Assembly: GCF_007115095.1 (NCBI RefSeq)
Contig: NZ_SULH01000009.1
Coordinates: forward strand, 62,001 to 126,000
Reading direction: 5' to 3'
Origin: Levilactobacillus enshiensis
GTDB taxonomy: Bacteria > Bacillota > Bacilli > Lactobacillales > Lactobacillaceae
Length of the DNA: 64,000 nucleotides
Each line of letters starts with the position of its first letter. The first letter of the stretch is position 1. Shown here piece by piece: positions 53,133 through 61,929 of the stretch. Under the pieces are notes generated by a model. That model worked only from the letters and a program-made list of their open reading frames with translations. It searched no databases and was not told the DNA's origin. The position numbers and the translations under genes are program-made.

Positions 53133-54235
53133 TCAGCTGTTGGTGTAGTTACCGTAGCAGAAGTAGCCAAATCGGTTGGATCCTTTGCAGCCACACCAGC
53201 AGTGTCTAAGATATATACGCCATCGATTTGTTCAAAGGAAGGCAATACCATTTGAGAAACATTAATCTTCTTATTAACGGGGTCGTTAGTCATGGTTGAC
53301 GTAATTGCAACACCTTCATCAACAATAGAAACATCAGTCGCTACGTTGCCTCGTAGGTCAGCTTCTTCTGGGGTCAAACTCATGCGGGTGTAACCCAAGT
53401 CACCGTCTGGCATGAAGATTACTCGGCCGTCTGGAATCCAATACTTGTCGGCACCATCAATATCGGTATACGTCTTATCGTAAATTTGAATATTTACGCC
53501 ATAGTTAATTAAAATGTAATTCATGGCCTGTTGATTTGTCATGGTTACTCGGTCGATATTGCTAGTAGTATTAAGAATTGTTGACTTGATGTTCGTGTCG
53601 GATAGCAAAGTGTCAAAGGTCTTTTGATTCATAGCCGCACGAGTAATCGTTTGATTAGAATCCTTCTTGACGATGTACTTTGCTTTCCGAATATCTTCAA
53701 GTGGAGTTGAACCAGCTGCACCCCATGCCTTATCAGCAACTACCCGGTGAGTATCCTTCATCCCATAATCCGCTGTGATAAATTGACCATTTCCGAAGAC
53801 GTTTACTTTACCAGTCTGGATCATTTGGTTACGCATGATTTCACGAGTAAGAGATGCCGCATTAACCAACTCAAGGGAGTCGTCGAAAACGTGGTTCATG
53901 ATTAAATCTTTTTCGACTTGTGACCCATTTTCACCGACCCGCAGTAATTCTTGCCGCAAGTCTTCATCAATGTAGTCACCTTCCTTGAAGTAACGTGTCT
54001 TGTCGTTAATTTCTTGGTAACCTGAACGGCTCCGCATGATGGCTGGAACACCAAATGCAGAAGGTGCCAGTGGACGAGTGGAACGACTCTTACCACGATA
54101 GAACTTGAAGTTCGCACCAATTTGCTTCTTCACCGGCATGACAGTTTCCCATAAGAAGGGTTCCGTCTTTTGCGCTAAAGTCATCCAATAGGAACCAACT
54201 TCAGTCGCATTAATTTCATCAAAAATCGTGTGCAT
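53120..54235 (-). CDS. Major capsid protein (GpE family)
   Basis: 371 residues of the lambda-E-type major capsid family (FLWETVMPVKKQIGANFKFYRG, YFKEGDYIDEDLRQELLRVGENG, MTNQQAMNYILINYGVNIQIYDKTYTD). It forms the procapsid shell with the scaffold encoded upstream. A frameshift at its last codons can extend it. Confidence 0.93.
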   Translation of the reverse strand: MHTIFDEINATEVGSYWMTLAQKTEPFLWETVMPVKKQIGANFKFYRGKSRSTRPLAPSAFGVPAIMRSRSGYQEINDKTRYFKEGDYIDEDLRQELLRVGENGSQVEKDLIMNHVFDDSLELVNAASLTREIMRNQMIQTGKVNVFGNGQFITADYGMKDTHRVVADKAWGAAGSTPLEDIRKAKYIVKKDSNQTITRAAMNQKTFDTLLSDTNIKSTILNTTSNIDRVTMTNQQAMNYILINYGVNIQIYDKTYTDIDGADKYWIPDGRVIFMPDGDLGYTRMSLTPEEADLRGNVATDVSIVDEGVAITSTMTNDPVNKKINVSQMVLPSFEQIDGVYILDTAGVAAKDPTDLATSATVTTPTADPKA

Positions 54236-54238
54236 ATT

Positions 54239-54625
54239 TTACCGACCCCCGTTTCGTTTGAAGAACGTTACTTTACCGTTTAATGCTTTCTTAGTGTCAT
54301 CAGTAATAGCTACTCCATCAGGTAAACGGAGTTCATTCACATAGCCATTAACAATCATGGTTCCATTACCAGTACCACCCGTCACATCTGCCGCGAATTC
54401 CAACACGCCTTGTGCCGTGCCATCATTTACAACCGACAGAACAGCTTGTTCGTTCTCCAGTGTGGAAGTGGTGCCTCCAACCGGCGTACCAGCTGGAATA
54501 ATTTTCTTACCCGTTTCTGGGTCAGCAGTAACACCCGTATCATTGAGCATTACGCCTAGTGCGACCTTGTTGGCAATAAACCCAAGAACTTGCTTAGGCA
54601 CGCCAAATGTCTTAATTTCAGTCAC
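54239..54625 (-). CDS. Head decoration protein
   Basis: 128 residues, Gly/Thr/Val-rich and beta-predicted (IPAGTPVGGTTSTLENEQAVLSV), between scaffold and capsid genes. This matches capsid-stabilising decoration proteins such as gpD in place and size. Confidence 0.68.
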   Translation of the reverse strand: MTEIKTFGVPKQVLGFIANKVALGVMLNDTGVTADPETGKKIIPAGTPVGGTTSTLENEQAVLSVVNDGTAQGVLEFAADVTGGTGNGTMIVNGYVNELRLPDGVAITDDTKKALNGKVTFFKRNGGR

Positions 54626-54640
54626 AATTACATCTCCTTA

Positions 54641-55276
54641 TTAGTCTTTCTTAAAGTATGGGCTGGCCGCGCGCTGAATTTTTTGCTTAGCTAACCGTTC
54701 TGCATAAGTTCCGGTTTTACCGTTTAACGAATCGCCACCGGCTTTAGGAGCCTTGCCACTGAGATAATCCTTCTTAACATCAGCCTCAATACGCGTTTTA
54801 AGTCCGGTTAGCCAATCCATATTGGCTTTAGTAGAAGTAGCGTCAGTAGTGACCAAGTGGTCAAGGTCGGCATCCGTGAGCGTCACACCGACTTCAGTAG
54901 CCATTGACCGTGCCTGATCTCGCATTTTATAACGGGCCAACTCAGTATCGGAATTTTTTCTAGCTTCATTGGCTTGTTGAAGCTCATAATCCTTCTTCTG
55001 ATTAGCATTCATCTCAGCTAGTTTCTTAGCTTCAGCTTCCTTTTCAGCCAATTCAGACTTCCACTTGGCCTTCTTGCCCTGAACAATGGCGTCTACTTCG
55101 GCATCCGTGTACTTTTTACCATCATCATCTGACTTTCCACCTTGACTATCGGTATCGTTGGTACCACCGTTTTCTTGTCCACCATCATTGAGTGGCGTTG
55201 ATTTTCCACCGTTGCCACCGTCGTCTGGTTCAGCGAAAAACTGTAAATTAGCCGACATTAAGTTAACTTTATTCAT
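54641..55276 (-). CDS. Capsid scaffolding protein (DUF4355-like)
   Basis: 211 residues from the ATG at 55276, with GGGAGGAG upstream. The N-terminus NLQFFAE is typical, followed by an acidic Gly/Asp-rich linker and a long charged coiled coil (KWKSELAEKEAEAKKLAEMN). Removed after shell assembly. Confidence 0.9.
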   Translation of the reverse strand: MNKVNLMSANLQFFAEPDDGGNGGKSTPLNDGGQENGGTNDTDSQGGKSDDDGKKYTDAEVDAIVQGKKAKWKSELAEKEAEAKKLAEMNANQKKDYELQQANEARKNSDTELARYKMRDQARSMATEVGVTLTDADLDHLVTTDATSTKANMDWLTGLKTRIEADVKKDYLSGKAPKAGGDSLNGKTGTYAERLAKQKIQRAASPYFKKD

Positions 55277-55365
55277 GTATAAAACTCCTCCCATAGCTTT
55301 TTGAGTGGATCAATGCTTGCACTTTATCCGTAGCTTTTTACAACTTCCACGCCTGGTTTTGGACA

Positions 55366-55408
55366 CAAAAAAAGCCGATTCAACGGTAAATACCGAACAA
55401 TCGACTCT
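55366..55408 (-). terminator. Internal terminator after the MuF cassette
   Basis: On the minus strand, AGTCGATT...AATCGGCT arms with an inner CGGTA/TACCG stem are followed by seven Ts. It separates the MuF/immunity genes from the scaffold gene, which is unusual within a phage late operon. No clear promoter was found between 55277 and 55365. Confidence 0.75.
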
Positions 55409-55480
55409 TTGAAGCTATTCAATTAAATCAGTGCCTTGATAAATCAGCATTTCTTAGGCTCCATTTGTCAGAAATAACGC

Positions 55481-55669
55481 CTATTTAGGACGATACGTTA
55501 TTTTAACAACATGTGATAAGCTTGATGTAAATTGTTCATAATCGGGATATTCTCCGGTTGAAGGAACTTCTTTTTCGAGTAACAAGCCACCATCATCAAA
55601 TAAAATCATAACAGCCGCCTCTGTTCCATCATCCATCAAAACGTTGTCACATTCTTTTAATTGAATCAA
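55481..55669 (-). CDS. Candidate immunity protein of the MuF toxin (DUF4926-like)
   Basis: 62 residues from a TTG at 55669 that overlaps the TGA of the MuF gene (ATTGA), with GGGGG 8 bases upstream, so translation is coupled. The small acidic protein (VLMDDGTEAAVMILFDDGGLLLEKEV) resembles DUF4926-type proteins, which often sit next to DUF6883 toxins. Function inferred from pairing. Confidence 0.6.
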   Translation of the reverse strand: MIQLKECDNVLMDDGTEAAVMILFDDGGLLLEKEVPSTGEYPDYEQFTSSLSHVVKITYRPK

Positions 55670-57063
55670 TGCTGTTCCCCCTTTTTATCCTTCACGTATG
55701 GCGAAACAAACCTTGTCTTACCATCTTCGCTACTAACAATCCAAGCCGTCGTGACATTATGTTTCTGGCCATTATCTCCAGTTACCATAATGTTAACTTC
55801 ATAACGCTGCCCATAACCATCTTTTAATTTTGGAATAGCTTTTTCCGTTAATATTCCTTTTTTAATCTGATCCATGAGGCCCTTGTAGTTTTCTTTAGTA
55901 TACCCCAACGCCGATTTAAATACGATGGCCTTGTTTCGCCCATTAGGACTATCCATATCTAAGGCGTACTTAGTGAATTTTTCTATTGGAATAATAGCAT
56001 TTTCAGCGTTAGGAAGTGGTTGTTCAGACGAAGAATCACGTTCAACAGCCCGCGTTTCATTTTTAGCAGTGTCAAAACTATCATCAGTTTCGGAAAGCAC
56101 AGTCTGTGCAGCGGTCATCACTGCCTCACTAGACGTAATTAAGCTTGACTTACCAATATGTGGAATCTTACTGCACCGACAGTTAGGGTGGCTGTCGTCA
56201 GGAATATCAGGTGCGTCGTTAATCCAATATGGACTGCCTTCTTCGATTCCTTGGCACTTCTGACAAGCACCGGGTTCGCACACCCAATCAACCTGTTTAA
56301 CGTCCTTCATGCGGTAGGTAGCCATGTTGGCCTCGTCTTTAATTCGAGCAGATTCAGTTCGAACAATCCGACGAGCATTGAACTCCATTTGTTGAATTCG
56401 GTCAGCAGCGGACTGTGACGGCTTAAATTGACTTGGATTGGCATGGTTAGCTAATATACTGTCCAAGTCATTTAGTGACATCCCATGTTTCAAATGTTGA
56501 TTAACCAGGTATTGTACATCCCCAGCCATTTTGTCACTGTCAATCCATAGATTACGTGACCACACATTCGTATTGCTCGAATCTGTAATGACACTAGTAA
56601 TTTTCTTAGATTGCTTAGACGTGAGGTTAAAAAAATCACCCATCCGTTTAGCTTCGGTTTTACCATCCAAAGCCACTCGATGAGTGATATTTTTTTGATT
56701 ACTTACTGTCATTTTGATGACGCCTAAAGCAAGAATTGCGTTCAGCAAATGGCTACGGTCAATACCAGCAATGAACCCTGTAATGCTCATTCGTTGCTTA
56801 GCGTCATCCGGCCAATCACTGACATCCCCCATCTGCGCGAGAGCTTGTTGCCATTGGCTCATATCCCAACGAGAGACACGTTGACTAACCTGACTAAGGG
56901 TAAGTCCTTCATCATCTGCATAATGCTCATAGAAGGCTAATAGGTGGCTTCTAATGAATGCTAAGCACTCAGATGTATACTGACTACTTTGTCGGTCCGA
57001 CTGATTGTCCAGATTGATGAGTTGTTGAATTCGTTTCTTTTCCTGAGCTACCGTTATCGCCAT
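55666..57063 (-). CDS. MuF minor head protein with C-terminal DUF6883-like toxin domain
   Basis: 465 residues. The central part contains the SPP1 gp7/MuF motif with Cys pairs (CEPGACQKCQGIEEGSPYWIND, then DDSHPNCRCSKIP, about residues 260-305). After a Ser/Glu-rich linker, the end (about 353-465: IPIEKFTKYALDMDSPNGRN, AIVFKSALGYTKENYKGL, GQRYEVNIMVTGDNG, TTAWIVSSEDGKTRFVSPY) matches the DUF6883 domain known from polymorphic toxins. MuF proteins enter the host with the DNA, so the domain is probably a delivered effector. Overlaps the portal gene by 80 bases. Confidence 0.82.
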   Translation of the reverse strand: MAITVAQEKKRIQQLINLDNQSDRQSSQYTSECLAFIRSHLLAFYEHYADDEGLTLSQVSQRVSRWDMSQWQQALAQMGDVSDWPDDAKQRMSITGFIAGIDRSHLLNAILALGVIKMTVSNQKNITHRVALDGKTEAKRMGDFFNLTSKQSKKITSVITDSSNTNVWSRNLWIDSDKMAGDVQYLVNQHLKHGMSLNDLDSILANHANPSQFKPSQSAADRIQQMEFNARRIVRTESARIKDEANMATYRMKDVKQVDWVCEPGACQKCQGIEEGSPYWINDAPDIPDDSHPNCRCSKIPHIGKSSLITSSEAVMTAAQTVLSETDDSFDTAKNETRAVERDSSSEQPLPNAENAIIPIEKFTKYALDMDSPNGRNKAIVFKSALGYTKENYKGLMDQIKKGILTEKAIPKLKDGYGQRYEVNIMVTGDNGQKHNVTTAWIVSSEDGKTRFVSPYVKDKKGEQH

Positions 57064-58501
57064 TAGCTACACCGCCCTTCTGCTGGTCGGTTTGACTTTG
57101 AAGGTATTGCTGGACCATATTCCCAGTTTGTACCTGGCTTTCAGCATTCTCTTTCTTGAATTCGGCCATAGCTTCATCCGGATCATCGACGAAAGGCATT
57201 TGCTTAAGCAGCAGCTTAGTACTCATTTTGCCATAAAAGAGACTGTATGCTTGTGCCAGCTCCAACAAGTTCTGTGGTGTCGATTGCGTAAAGCGAAATG
57301 TTAGTCCTTGCCATACATCAGGATTCATCCCCGGAACGACAGAAAATACGCACCGGAAAACGTCACGTAGAGACTTCTTAAATTTGTTGGCTTTGACGTC
57401 TGCCATGTCCTTCATTGGCTGATATTTCAACTTAAGAGTTACCCCAGCTGGGTTACCCGCGAAAGCCTCGTCGTTGAGATTTACCACGTTGGCAATCTGA
57501 TAAATGTAATCAACCAGACGGTCAACGAGGTGTTCCTGTGTCTCATCAGCACTAGGCTTTTCCATGAAGTCAACTTGAGTATCAGCCTCTGCACCACTAT
57601 CAGCTCCATTAACCACAAGCATTCGTTCATCGCGTAAGTTCTCGTTGAATTTTTTAACTTCCTCCTCGCCCATATATGCATTGATAATCTTCAAATAGGC
57701 GTCAGCAAAATAGTCAACATCATTGGCCTTCTCAGACATGGCCTTATCTAGTGCATCAATCAGCGTAACGATATCATAACAAAGTGACAGTCGTTCCTCG
57801 TTCTCGACGGCTTCAATAATCGGCACAATCGGGTATGGTAGTGCGTAAACACCTACCTGGTCCAAGTAGTTATCAGACTTACCGTTCATGACGAACTCGC
57901 GGTCTTGTCCCACACTCATGAGAGACACCATCATTTCACCTTTGACATTGTAGCTGTAGTGCACGCCGTACTTGACGTTACGAGCAATGGTATCGTCATA
58001 AATCAAAAAGGTATCTAGTGGACTAGATGGCACGACACACGGGTTACCACTTTCATCTTGATAGACAAAGTAGTAAGACCGTCCATACATACTAGATTCC
58101 TTAGATACCTCAGCATTTACGTCTTCAAAATTGTTAACGTTGGTCCATGTACTTATGTAGTCGTCCGCCTTCTTATCGTCGCTGTCAATCTTCACAGGAG
58201 TGCCAATAAAGAAGCCGTTGAAGCTCGTTACGGCTTTACGTGGGAAGTTAACCACGAGTCGATTATCAGGCTTATATGGTGCTTTACGTGGCCTGTGCAT
58301 GATGTCGTGGTCACCTTCGTAATACTTGCGGTCCTTCAAATAGTCAGGCCGGATATGTAATCGATGATAATCAATCAGTGAGACTAAGTCCCCGGTAGTA
58401 ATTTCTTGGTCAGCCGGGAAAATAAAGGTTCCGTTATGTGTAATCTGAGCGTTGTTTAGTACCTCGTTTTCCAGTTCTGGTACATCAATTTCTAATGCCA
58501 A
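56984..58501 (-). CDS. Portal protein, SPP1 family
   Basis: 505 residues with the SPP1 portal pattern (GDHDIMHRPRKAPYKPDNRLVVNFPRKAVTSFNGFFIG; AFAGNPAGVTLKLKY). It forms the dodecameric DNA entry ring. Followed by the MuF gene, preceded by TerL. Confidence 0.95.
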   Translation of the reverse strand: MALEIDVPELENEVLNNAQITHNGTFIFPADQEITTGDLVSLIDYHRLHIRPDYLKDRKYYEGDHDIMHRPRKAPYKPDNRLVVNFPRKAVTSFNGFFIGTPVKIDSDDKKADDYISTWTNVNNFEDVNAEVSKESSMYGRSYYFVYQDESGNPCVVPSSPLDTFLIYDDTIARNVKYGVHYSYNVKGEMMVSLMSVGQDREFVMNGKSDNYLDQVGVYALPYPIVPIIEAVENEERLSLCYDIVTLIDALDKAMSEKANDVDYFADAYLKIINAYMGEEEVKKFNENLRDERMLVVNGADSGAEADTQVDFMEKPSADETQEHLVDRLVDYIYQIANVVNLNDEAFAGNPAGVTLKLKYQPMKDMADVKANKFKKSLRDVFRCVFSVVPGMNPDVWQGLTFRFTQSTPQNLLELAQAYSLFYGKMSTKLLLKQMPFVDDPDEAMAEFKKENAESQVQTGNMVQQYLQSQTDQQKGGVANGDNGSSGKETNSTTHQSGQSVGPTK

Positions 58502-58512
58502 TCTCTCACCTC

Positions 58513-59775
58513 CTAGCCTAACTTGAATGTTTGAATCGTTGGTCGACGGCCAATCATATACATCACGAAATACCGCATGGCGTCCATCGAATGGTCATGC
58601 TGTTTAACTGGCTTGTCTTCACCATGTTCAGCGGCCTTGTCATCCCAAATATAGGACGCAAACTCTTTGAACAGGTCTTCCAGCCCAGGCGCAAACACAA
58701 TTTTTCCTGTATTCATTGCGGCACCTGTCTTGCGAATGCCGTCCAATACATCATTGTCAGCCTTGACCACATGACGACCGTTACGTCGACGACGGGTAAT
58801 AAAAGAGGCAGCCGAAGGGTCAATGATTTCCACTGGCCTAAGGTTGCCTTCAAACTTATCTAAATCCGCTGAGTATTCCTCATCAGTTTTTTGCTTGTGC
58901 TTATGACGACCATCATAGTAATACATTTTGATTAGGTGCCACGTTTCCCCATACAATCCCCATAGAAGGAATACGGTTGGGTTTAACGTCCCGTAGTCAA
59001 TGCTAACAGCGTACTTACGAGCCGTGCCCTGTGGATTCTTGACGACCATCTTGTTCTTGTCGAAGTTGTCATAGATGATCCCGTCTGATAGCACCCATTG
59101 GCCCAGAATGAAGCGTTGGTAGAATACACCCGTATACATACGCTCGTAACGGTCAATCGTCTCAGGAGACAGTGACGGATTATCTTTCATCGTGAAGTGA
59201 ATATGGATTGCTTTGTGCTGGTCTAATTGATCTAGCCACTCCAGTTTGAACCAGTGGTAAGGCCCAGCCGGGTTGCAGTTGAACCAGAACTTCGCACCAT
59301 CAACAGACGCACGTGCGGTCGCCTGGTTAACAAATGATTCTGGCATTAAAGCTACTTCATCAAAAAAGAAGCCAGCGACCGTAATGCCTTGCACCAGGTC
59401 TTGACTTCCTTCATCTTTGCCCCCGAAGAGATAGTAATAATTTGTAACTCCATTATGGCTAATAACTAGCAAATTGTCCGCTCGCTTGTCCTTCACCTCG
59501 TAGCCACGGCCGCGAAGCATTCTCATCAACGGCCGGATTACGTTACGCCGAAGCGATCCAATCGTCTTACCAGCAATGCCAAATTGTTCTTCGTTATAGT
59601 TCGTCATTGACCAGAGAACGTAGCTCATCGACATGATAAGAGTCTTACCCGCCCGAACTGACCCATCACAGATAATTGTTTCAACATCACGTCGATTAAG
59701 CCACTCAGGGTGAAGCACCATAGCTAATTCAGAATTGTCAGCTTCAAAAATGCGAGGGTCTAGCCACCAATTCAA
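58513..59775 (-). CDS. Terminase large subunit (PBSX/XtmB-type), normal start lost
   Basis: From a TTG at 59775, 420 residues: Walker A-like GSVRAGKTLIMS (about 36-47), Walker B VAGFFFDEVALMP, C-terminal nuclease region (SIDYGTLNPTVFLLWG, HDHSMDAMRYF-like end). The frame stays open upstream and encodes a conserved-looking N-terminus (VKQFEFAPFSEKQLNVLNWW), but there is no ATG, GTG or TTG before the TTG; an ATG ACC ATC just after AGGAG is out of frame. A four-base insertion would explain this. It packages DNA into the procapsid. Confidence 0.9.
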   Translation of the reverse strand: MNWWLDPRIFEADNSELAMVLHPEWLNRRDVETIICDGSVRAGKTLIMSMSYVLWSMTNYNEEQFGIAGKTIGSLRRNVIRPLMRMLRGRGYEVKDKRADNLLVISHNGVTNYYYLFGGKDEGSQDLVQGITVAGFFFDEVALMPESFVNQATARASVDGAKFWFNCNPAGPYHWFKLEWLDQLDQHKAIHIHFTMKDNPSLSPETIDRYERMYTGVFYQRFILGQWVLSDGIIYDNFDKNKMVVKNPQGTARKYAVSIDYGTLNPTVFLLWGLYGETWHLIKMYYYDGRHKHKQKTDEEYSADLDKFEGNLRPVEIIDPSAASFITRRRRNGRHVVKADNDVLDGIRKTGAAMNTGKIVFAPGLEDLFKEFASYIWDDKAAEHGEDKPVKQHDHSMDAMRYFVMYMIGRRPTIQTFKLG

Positions 59776-59864
59776 AACGTTAAGCTGCTTCTCTGAAAAC
59801 GGTGCAAACTCAAATTGTTTAACTTGGATTGATGGTCATCTCCTTTTAGGGGCTATTTCAAGAT

Positions 59865-59930
59865 AATAACTCCTCGTGTTTATTGATTTATCAGCGTTTA
59901 GATTGTATACTTCATTTTATAGGAGTTATT
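59865..59930. repeat. 10-bp inverted repeat beside the recombinase gene
   Basis: AATAACTCCT (59865-59874) and AGGAGTTATT (59921-59930) are perfect inverted repeats with 46 bases between them, in the gap between terL and the recombinase start. Possible recombination or binding sites for it. Confidence 0.4.
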
Positions 59931-59974
59931 TATTCTGTATTTAGACAAATAGACCATAAAAAGAAGGTACAATC

Positions 59975-60562
59975 ATGAAGCAAAATGTTCTTCCAATCAA
60001 AGACTCAAACGTCCTGATTCAGGTCCAACAAACACTACTCGATAGTTTTCGAGCTGGTCGCAGGAACTACACCATCTTCCAAATGGGGAAAGCCACATTA
60101 CTTCGAGTAAGCGACGTTCTGGCCTTGCGATATGATGACGTGTTTGACAGCGACAGTAATGCCCGCAGGAATGCATTCATCCACGACAAAAAAACCGGCA
60201 AGGCGAACACTCTCTACCTCAAGCCAGTCATCAATGATTTGCTAGATTATCGTGAATGGCTAAATTCCAAACACATTGAATCTGAATGGCTGTTCCCATC
60301 CAGCAGCGACCCAACCAGACACATCAATGAGAAGCAATTCTACAAAGTTATGGCTCGTGTTGGTGACTTACTGGGACTAGATTACCTAGGAACTCATACC
60401 ATGCGTAAAACAGGTGCTTATCGTGTCTATGTTCAGTCTCACTACAACATCGGTCTCGTCATGACACTACTGAATCATTCTAGTGAAGCCATGACGCTCG
60501 CCTATCTCGGCTTAGATCAGGTCAGCCGAGAACGTATGCTAGATAATATAGACTTCGGGTAG
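59975..60562 (+). CDS. Single-domain tyrosine recombinase between terS and terL
   Basis: 195 residues, start after AAGAAGG. It is a catalytic-domain-only tyrosine recombinase: Arg in LLRVSDVLALRYDD, Lys in DKKTGKAN, HTMR box, NHSS with the second His, and the nucleophile Tyr in AYLG. No N-terminal core-binding domain, unlike phage integrases, so closer in size to FimB/FimE inversion recombinases. It points opposite to the packaging genes on both sides, has its own terminator, and probably inserted there. Confidence 0.85.
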   Translation: MKQNVLPIKDSNVLIQVQQTLLDSFRAGRRNYTIFQMGKATLLRVSDVLALRYDDVFDSDSNARRNAFIHDKKTGKANTLYLKPVINDLLDYREWLNSKHIESEWLFPSSSDPTRHINEKQFYKVMARVGDLLGLDYLGTHTMRKTGAYRVYVQSHYNIGLVMTLLNHSSEAMTLAYLGLDQVSRERMLDNIDFG

Positions 60563-60582
60563 CTTCGGCTACTCTTTTTCTT
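60557..60582 (+). terminator. Terminator of the recombinase gene
   Basis: GTAGC-TTCG-GCTAC followed by TCTTTTTC on the plus strand. Both the recombinase stop and the terS stop fall within the stem. Confidence 0.8.
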
Positions 60583-61324
60583 TGCCTTTTTTGGCGGCAA
60601 TGATTGCATTTAGGAAGCTGTCCTTCTGCTCACTGGTCAACTTAGCTTCTGGCAGGCGGTCAAGTAGGACTTGTTGTGCCTTCTGTTTATCGTAAAGTTC
60701 GATTACTAAGCCATCTTTGCCACGGTGCATTGACTTCACGAGAGACATATCAACCTTGTCCATGTCCTCCGGTCGAATGCTAATCGAGTAATGGTGTAAT
60801 GCCTTGCCATTCGAGTCCTTGTGCTTCTTATCGACGACGTCTTGAACATCATACCTAATGTAATCGCCGAAGTTAGATGTGGCTTGCTTGATATACTCTT
60901 TCAGGATATCAGTGGCCGTTATGTATAGCTCAGTTGCCTGAGCCTTCTTCAATTCTGCTAGCTGTTTCTTAACGTTATCATTTGCAAGCAGTCGGCTTCC
61001 ATTGAAGCGAGCAGTATCGTAGTTCACTCCATAAGACTTCATATACGCCCACGTCGCATTGAACCGTTGTAAATAGTATGTGCAAAACAACTTCTGCTTA
61101 TCGGTCAAATTAGAGTTGGATTCCAGCTTATCGATAACAGGAGGTGCAACTTTGGGTGCACTTTTTCCTTTTGGTTGCACCTTATCAGGGGGTGCACCTC
61201 GCTGCCAATTATGTCGTTTCTTCCAGGACTTAATGGTATTGATGGATATACCTAACTTGCTCGCGATATCCTTATACTTCATCCCACTCATATAATCCTG
61301 ATACGCTTGCTCTTTATCAGTCAC
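60569..61324 (-). CDS. Terminase small subunit
   Basis: 251 residues: N-terminal helix-turn-helix ([26 protein letters not shown]), linker, and the terminase_2-type core ([54 protein letters not shown]). Recognises the phage DNA for packaging. Its stop overlaps the terminator of the opposite recombinase gene. Confidence 0.93.
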   Translation of the reverse strand: MTDKEQAYQDYMSGMKYKDIASKLGISINTIKSWKKRHNWQRGAPPDKVQPKGKSAPKVAPPVIDKLESNSNLTDKQKLFCTYYLQRFNATWAYMKSYGVNYDTARFNGSRLLANDNVKKQLAELKKAQATELYITATDILKEYIKQATSNFGDYIRYDVQDVVDKKHKDSNGKALHHYSISIRPEDMDKVDMSLVKSMHRGKDGLVIELYDKQKAQQVLLDRLPEAKLTSEQKDSFLNAIIAAKKGKEKE

Positions 61325-61355
61325 GCATACTCACCACACCTTCAATTCTTTCTGA

Positions 61356-61538
61356 CTATCGACTCATGCGTTTCAAAATTTCTCTTTTAAGCGAATCCCA
61401 ATACTGTAATAATCCATTGTAAAAGGTATCATCGGAATTACTCTTCATAAAACGTTCCAACACACCGTTCACATAGGCGTACTGTGTTAACAACTCTTCA
61501 CCTTTCATTGAAGCAGCAGGCTTGCGTGTAATGCTCAT
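61356..61538 (-). CDS. Small phage protein of unknown function
   Basis: 60 residues, helical and charged (GEELLTQYAYVNGVLERFMKSNSDDTF). It sits just before terS. No family recognised. Confidence 0.55.
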   Translation of the reverse strand: MSITRKPAASMKGEELLTQYAYVNGVLERFMKSNSDDTFYNGLLQYWDSLKREILKRMSR

Positions 61539-61557
61539 CGAAGTTCACTCCATTTTT

Positions 61558-61929
61558 CTACCAATTAATCGTTAACTTCCCACTATCGATATTTCGCTGA
61601 AACTCGCGCTGAATATCATTTAACTCTGATTCAGAATAATTATTTTTTAAATTGATTGTCATCTGGTAAGCGACACCAAGCCTATGGTCATAAAGAAAAA
61701 TAATCGTATCTTCATTTTCATCCGGAACTGTAACAATACGATCATCTCTAGCTTGTCAAAGGTATTGGTTCATTTCGTCTTTAATTTTGCTGCTAACTTC
61801 ATCGGCCTTTTGCATATTATCTTTAATAGCATCCAAATGGTCGATTACCTTCAAACAGTCGTCAATGCTACCTTCAATGTCCGTATCAATAGCCGTGTCA
61901 CCTAATTGCTTATGAATAGTTAGTTTCAT
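61558..61929 (-). pseudogene. Small phage gene split by one in-frame TGA
   Basis: From the ATG at 61929 (overlapping the Tad2-like stop) 57 residues run to a TGA at 61756-61758 (MKLTIHKQLGDTAIDTDIEG...NQYL). The same frame continues for 65 residues with coding character (QARDDRIVTVPDENEDTIIF...GKLTINW) to a TAG at 61558. Either a nonsense mutation or readthrough at TGA-C. Unknown function. Confidence 0.6.

Noticed and set aside
59975-60562. The prophage integrase
   Set aside because: It lacks the core-binding and arm-binding domains and lies amid packaging genes rather than at a prophage end.
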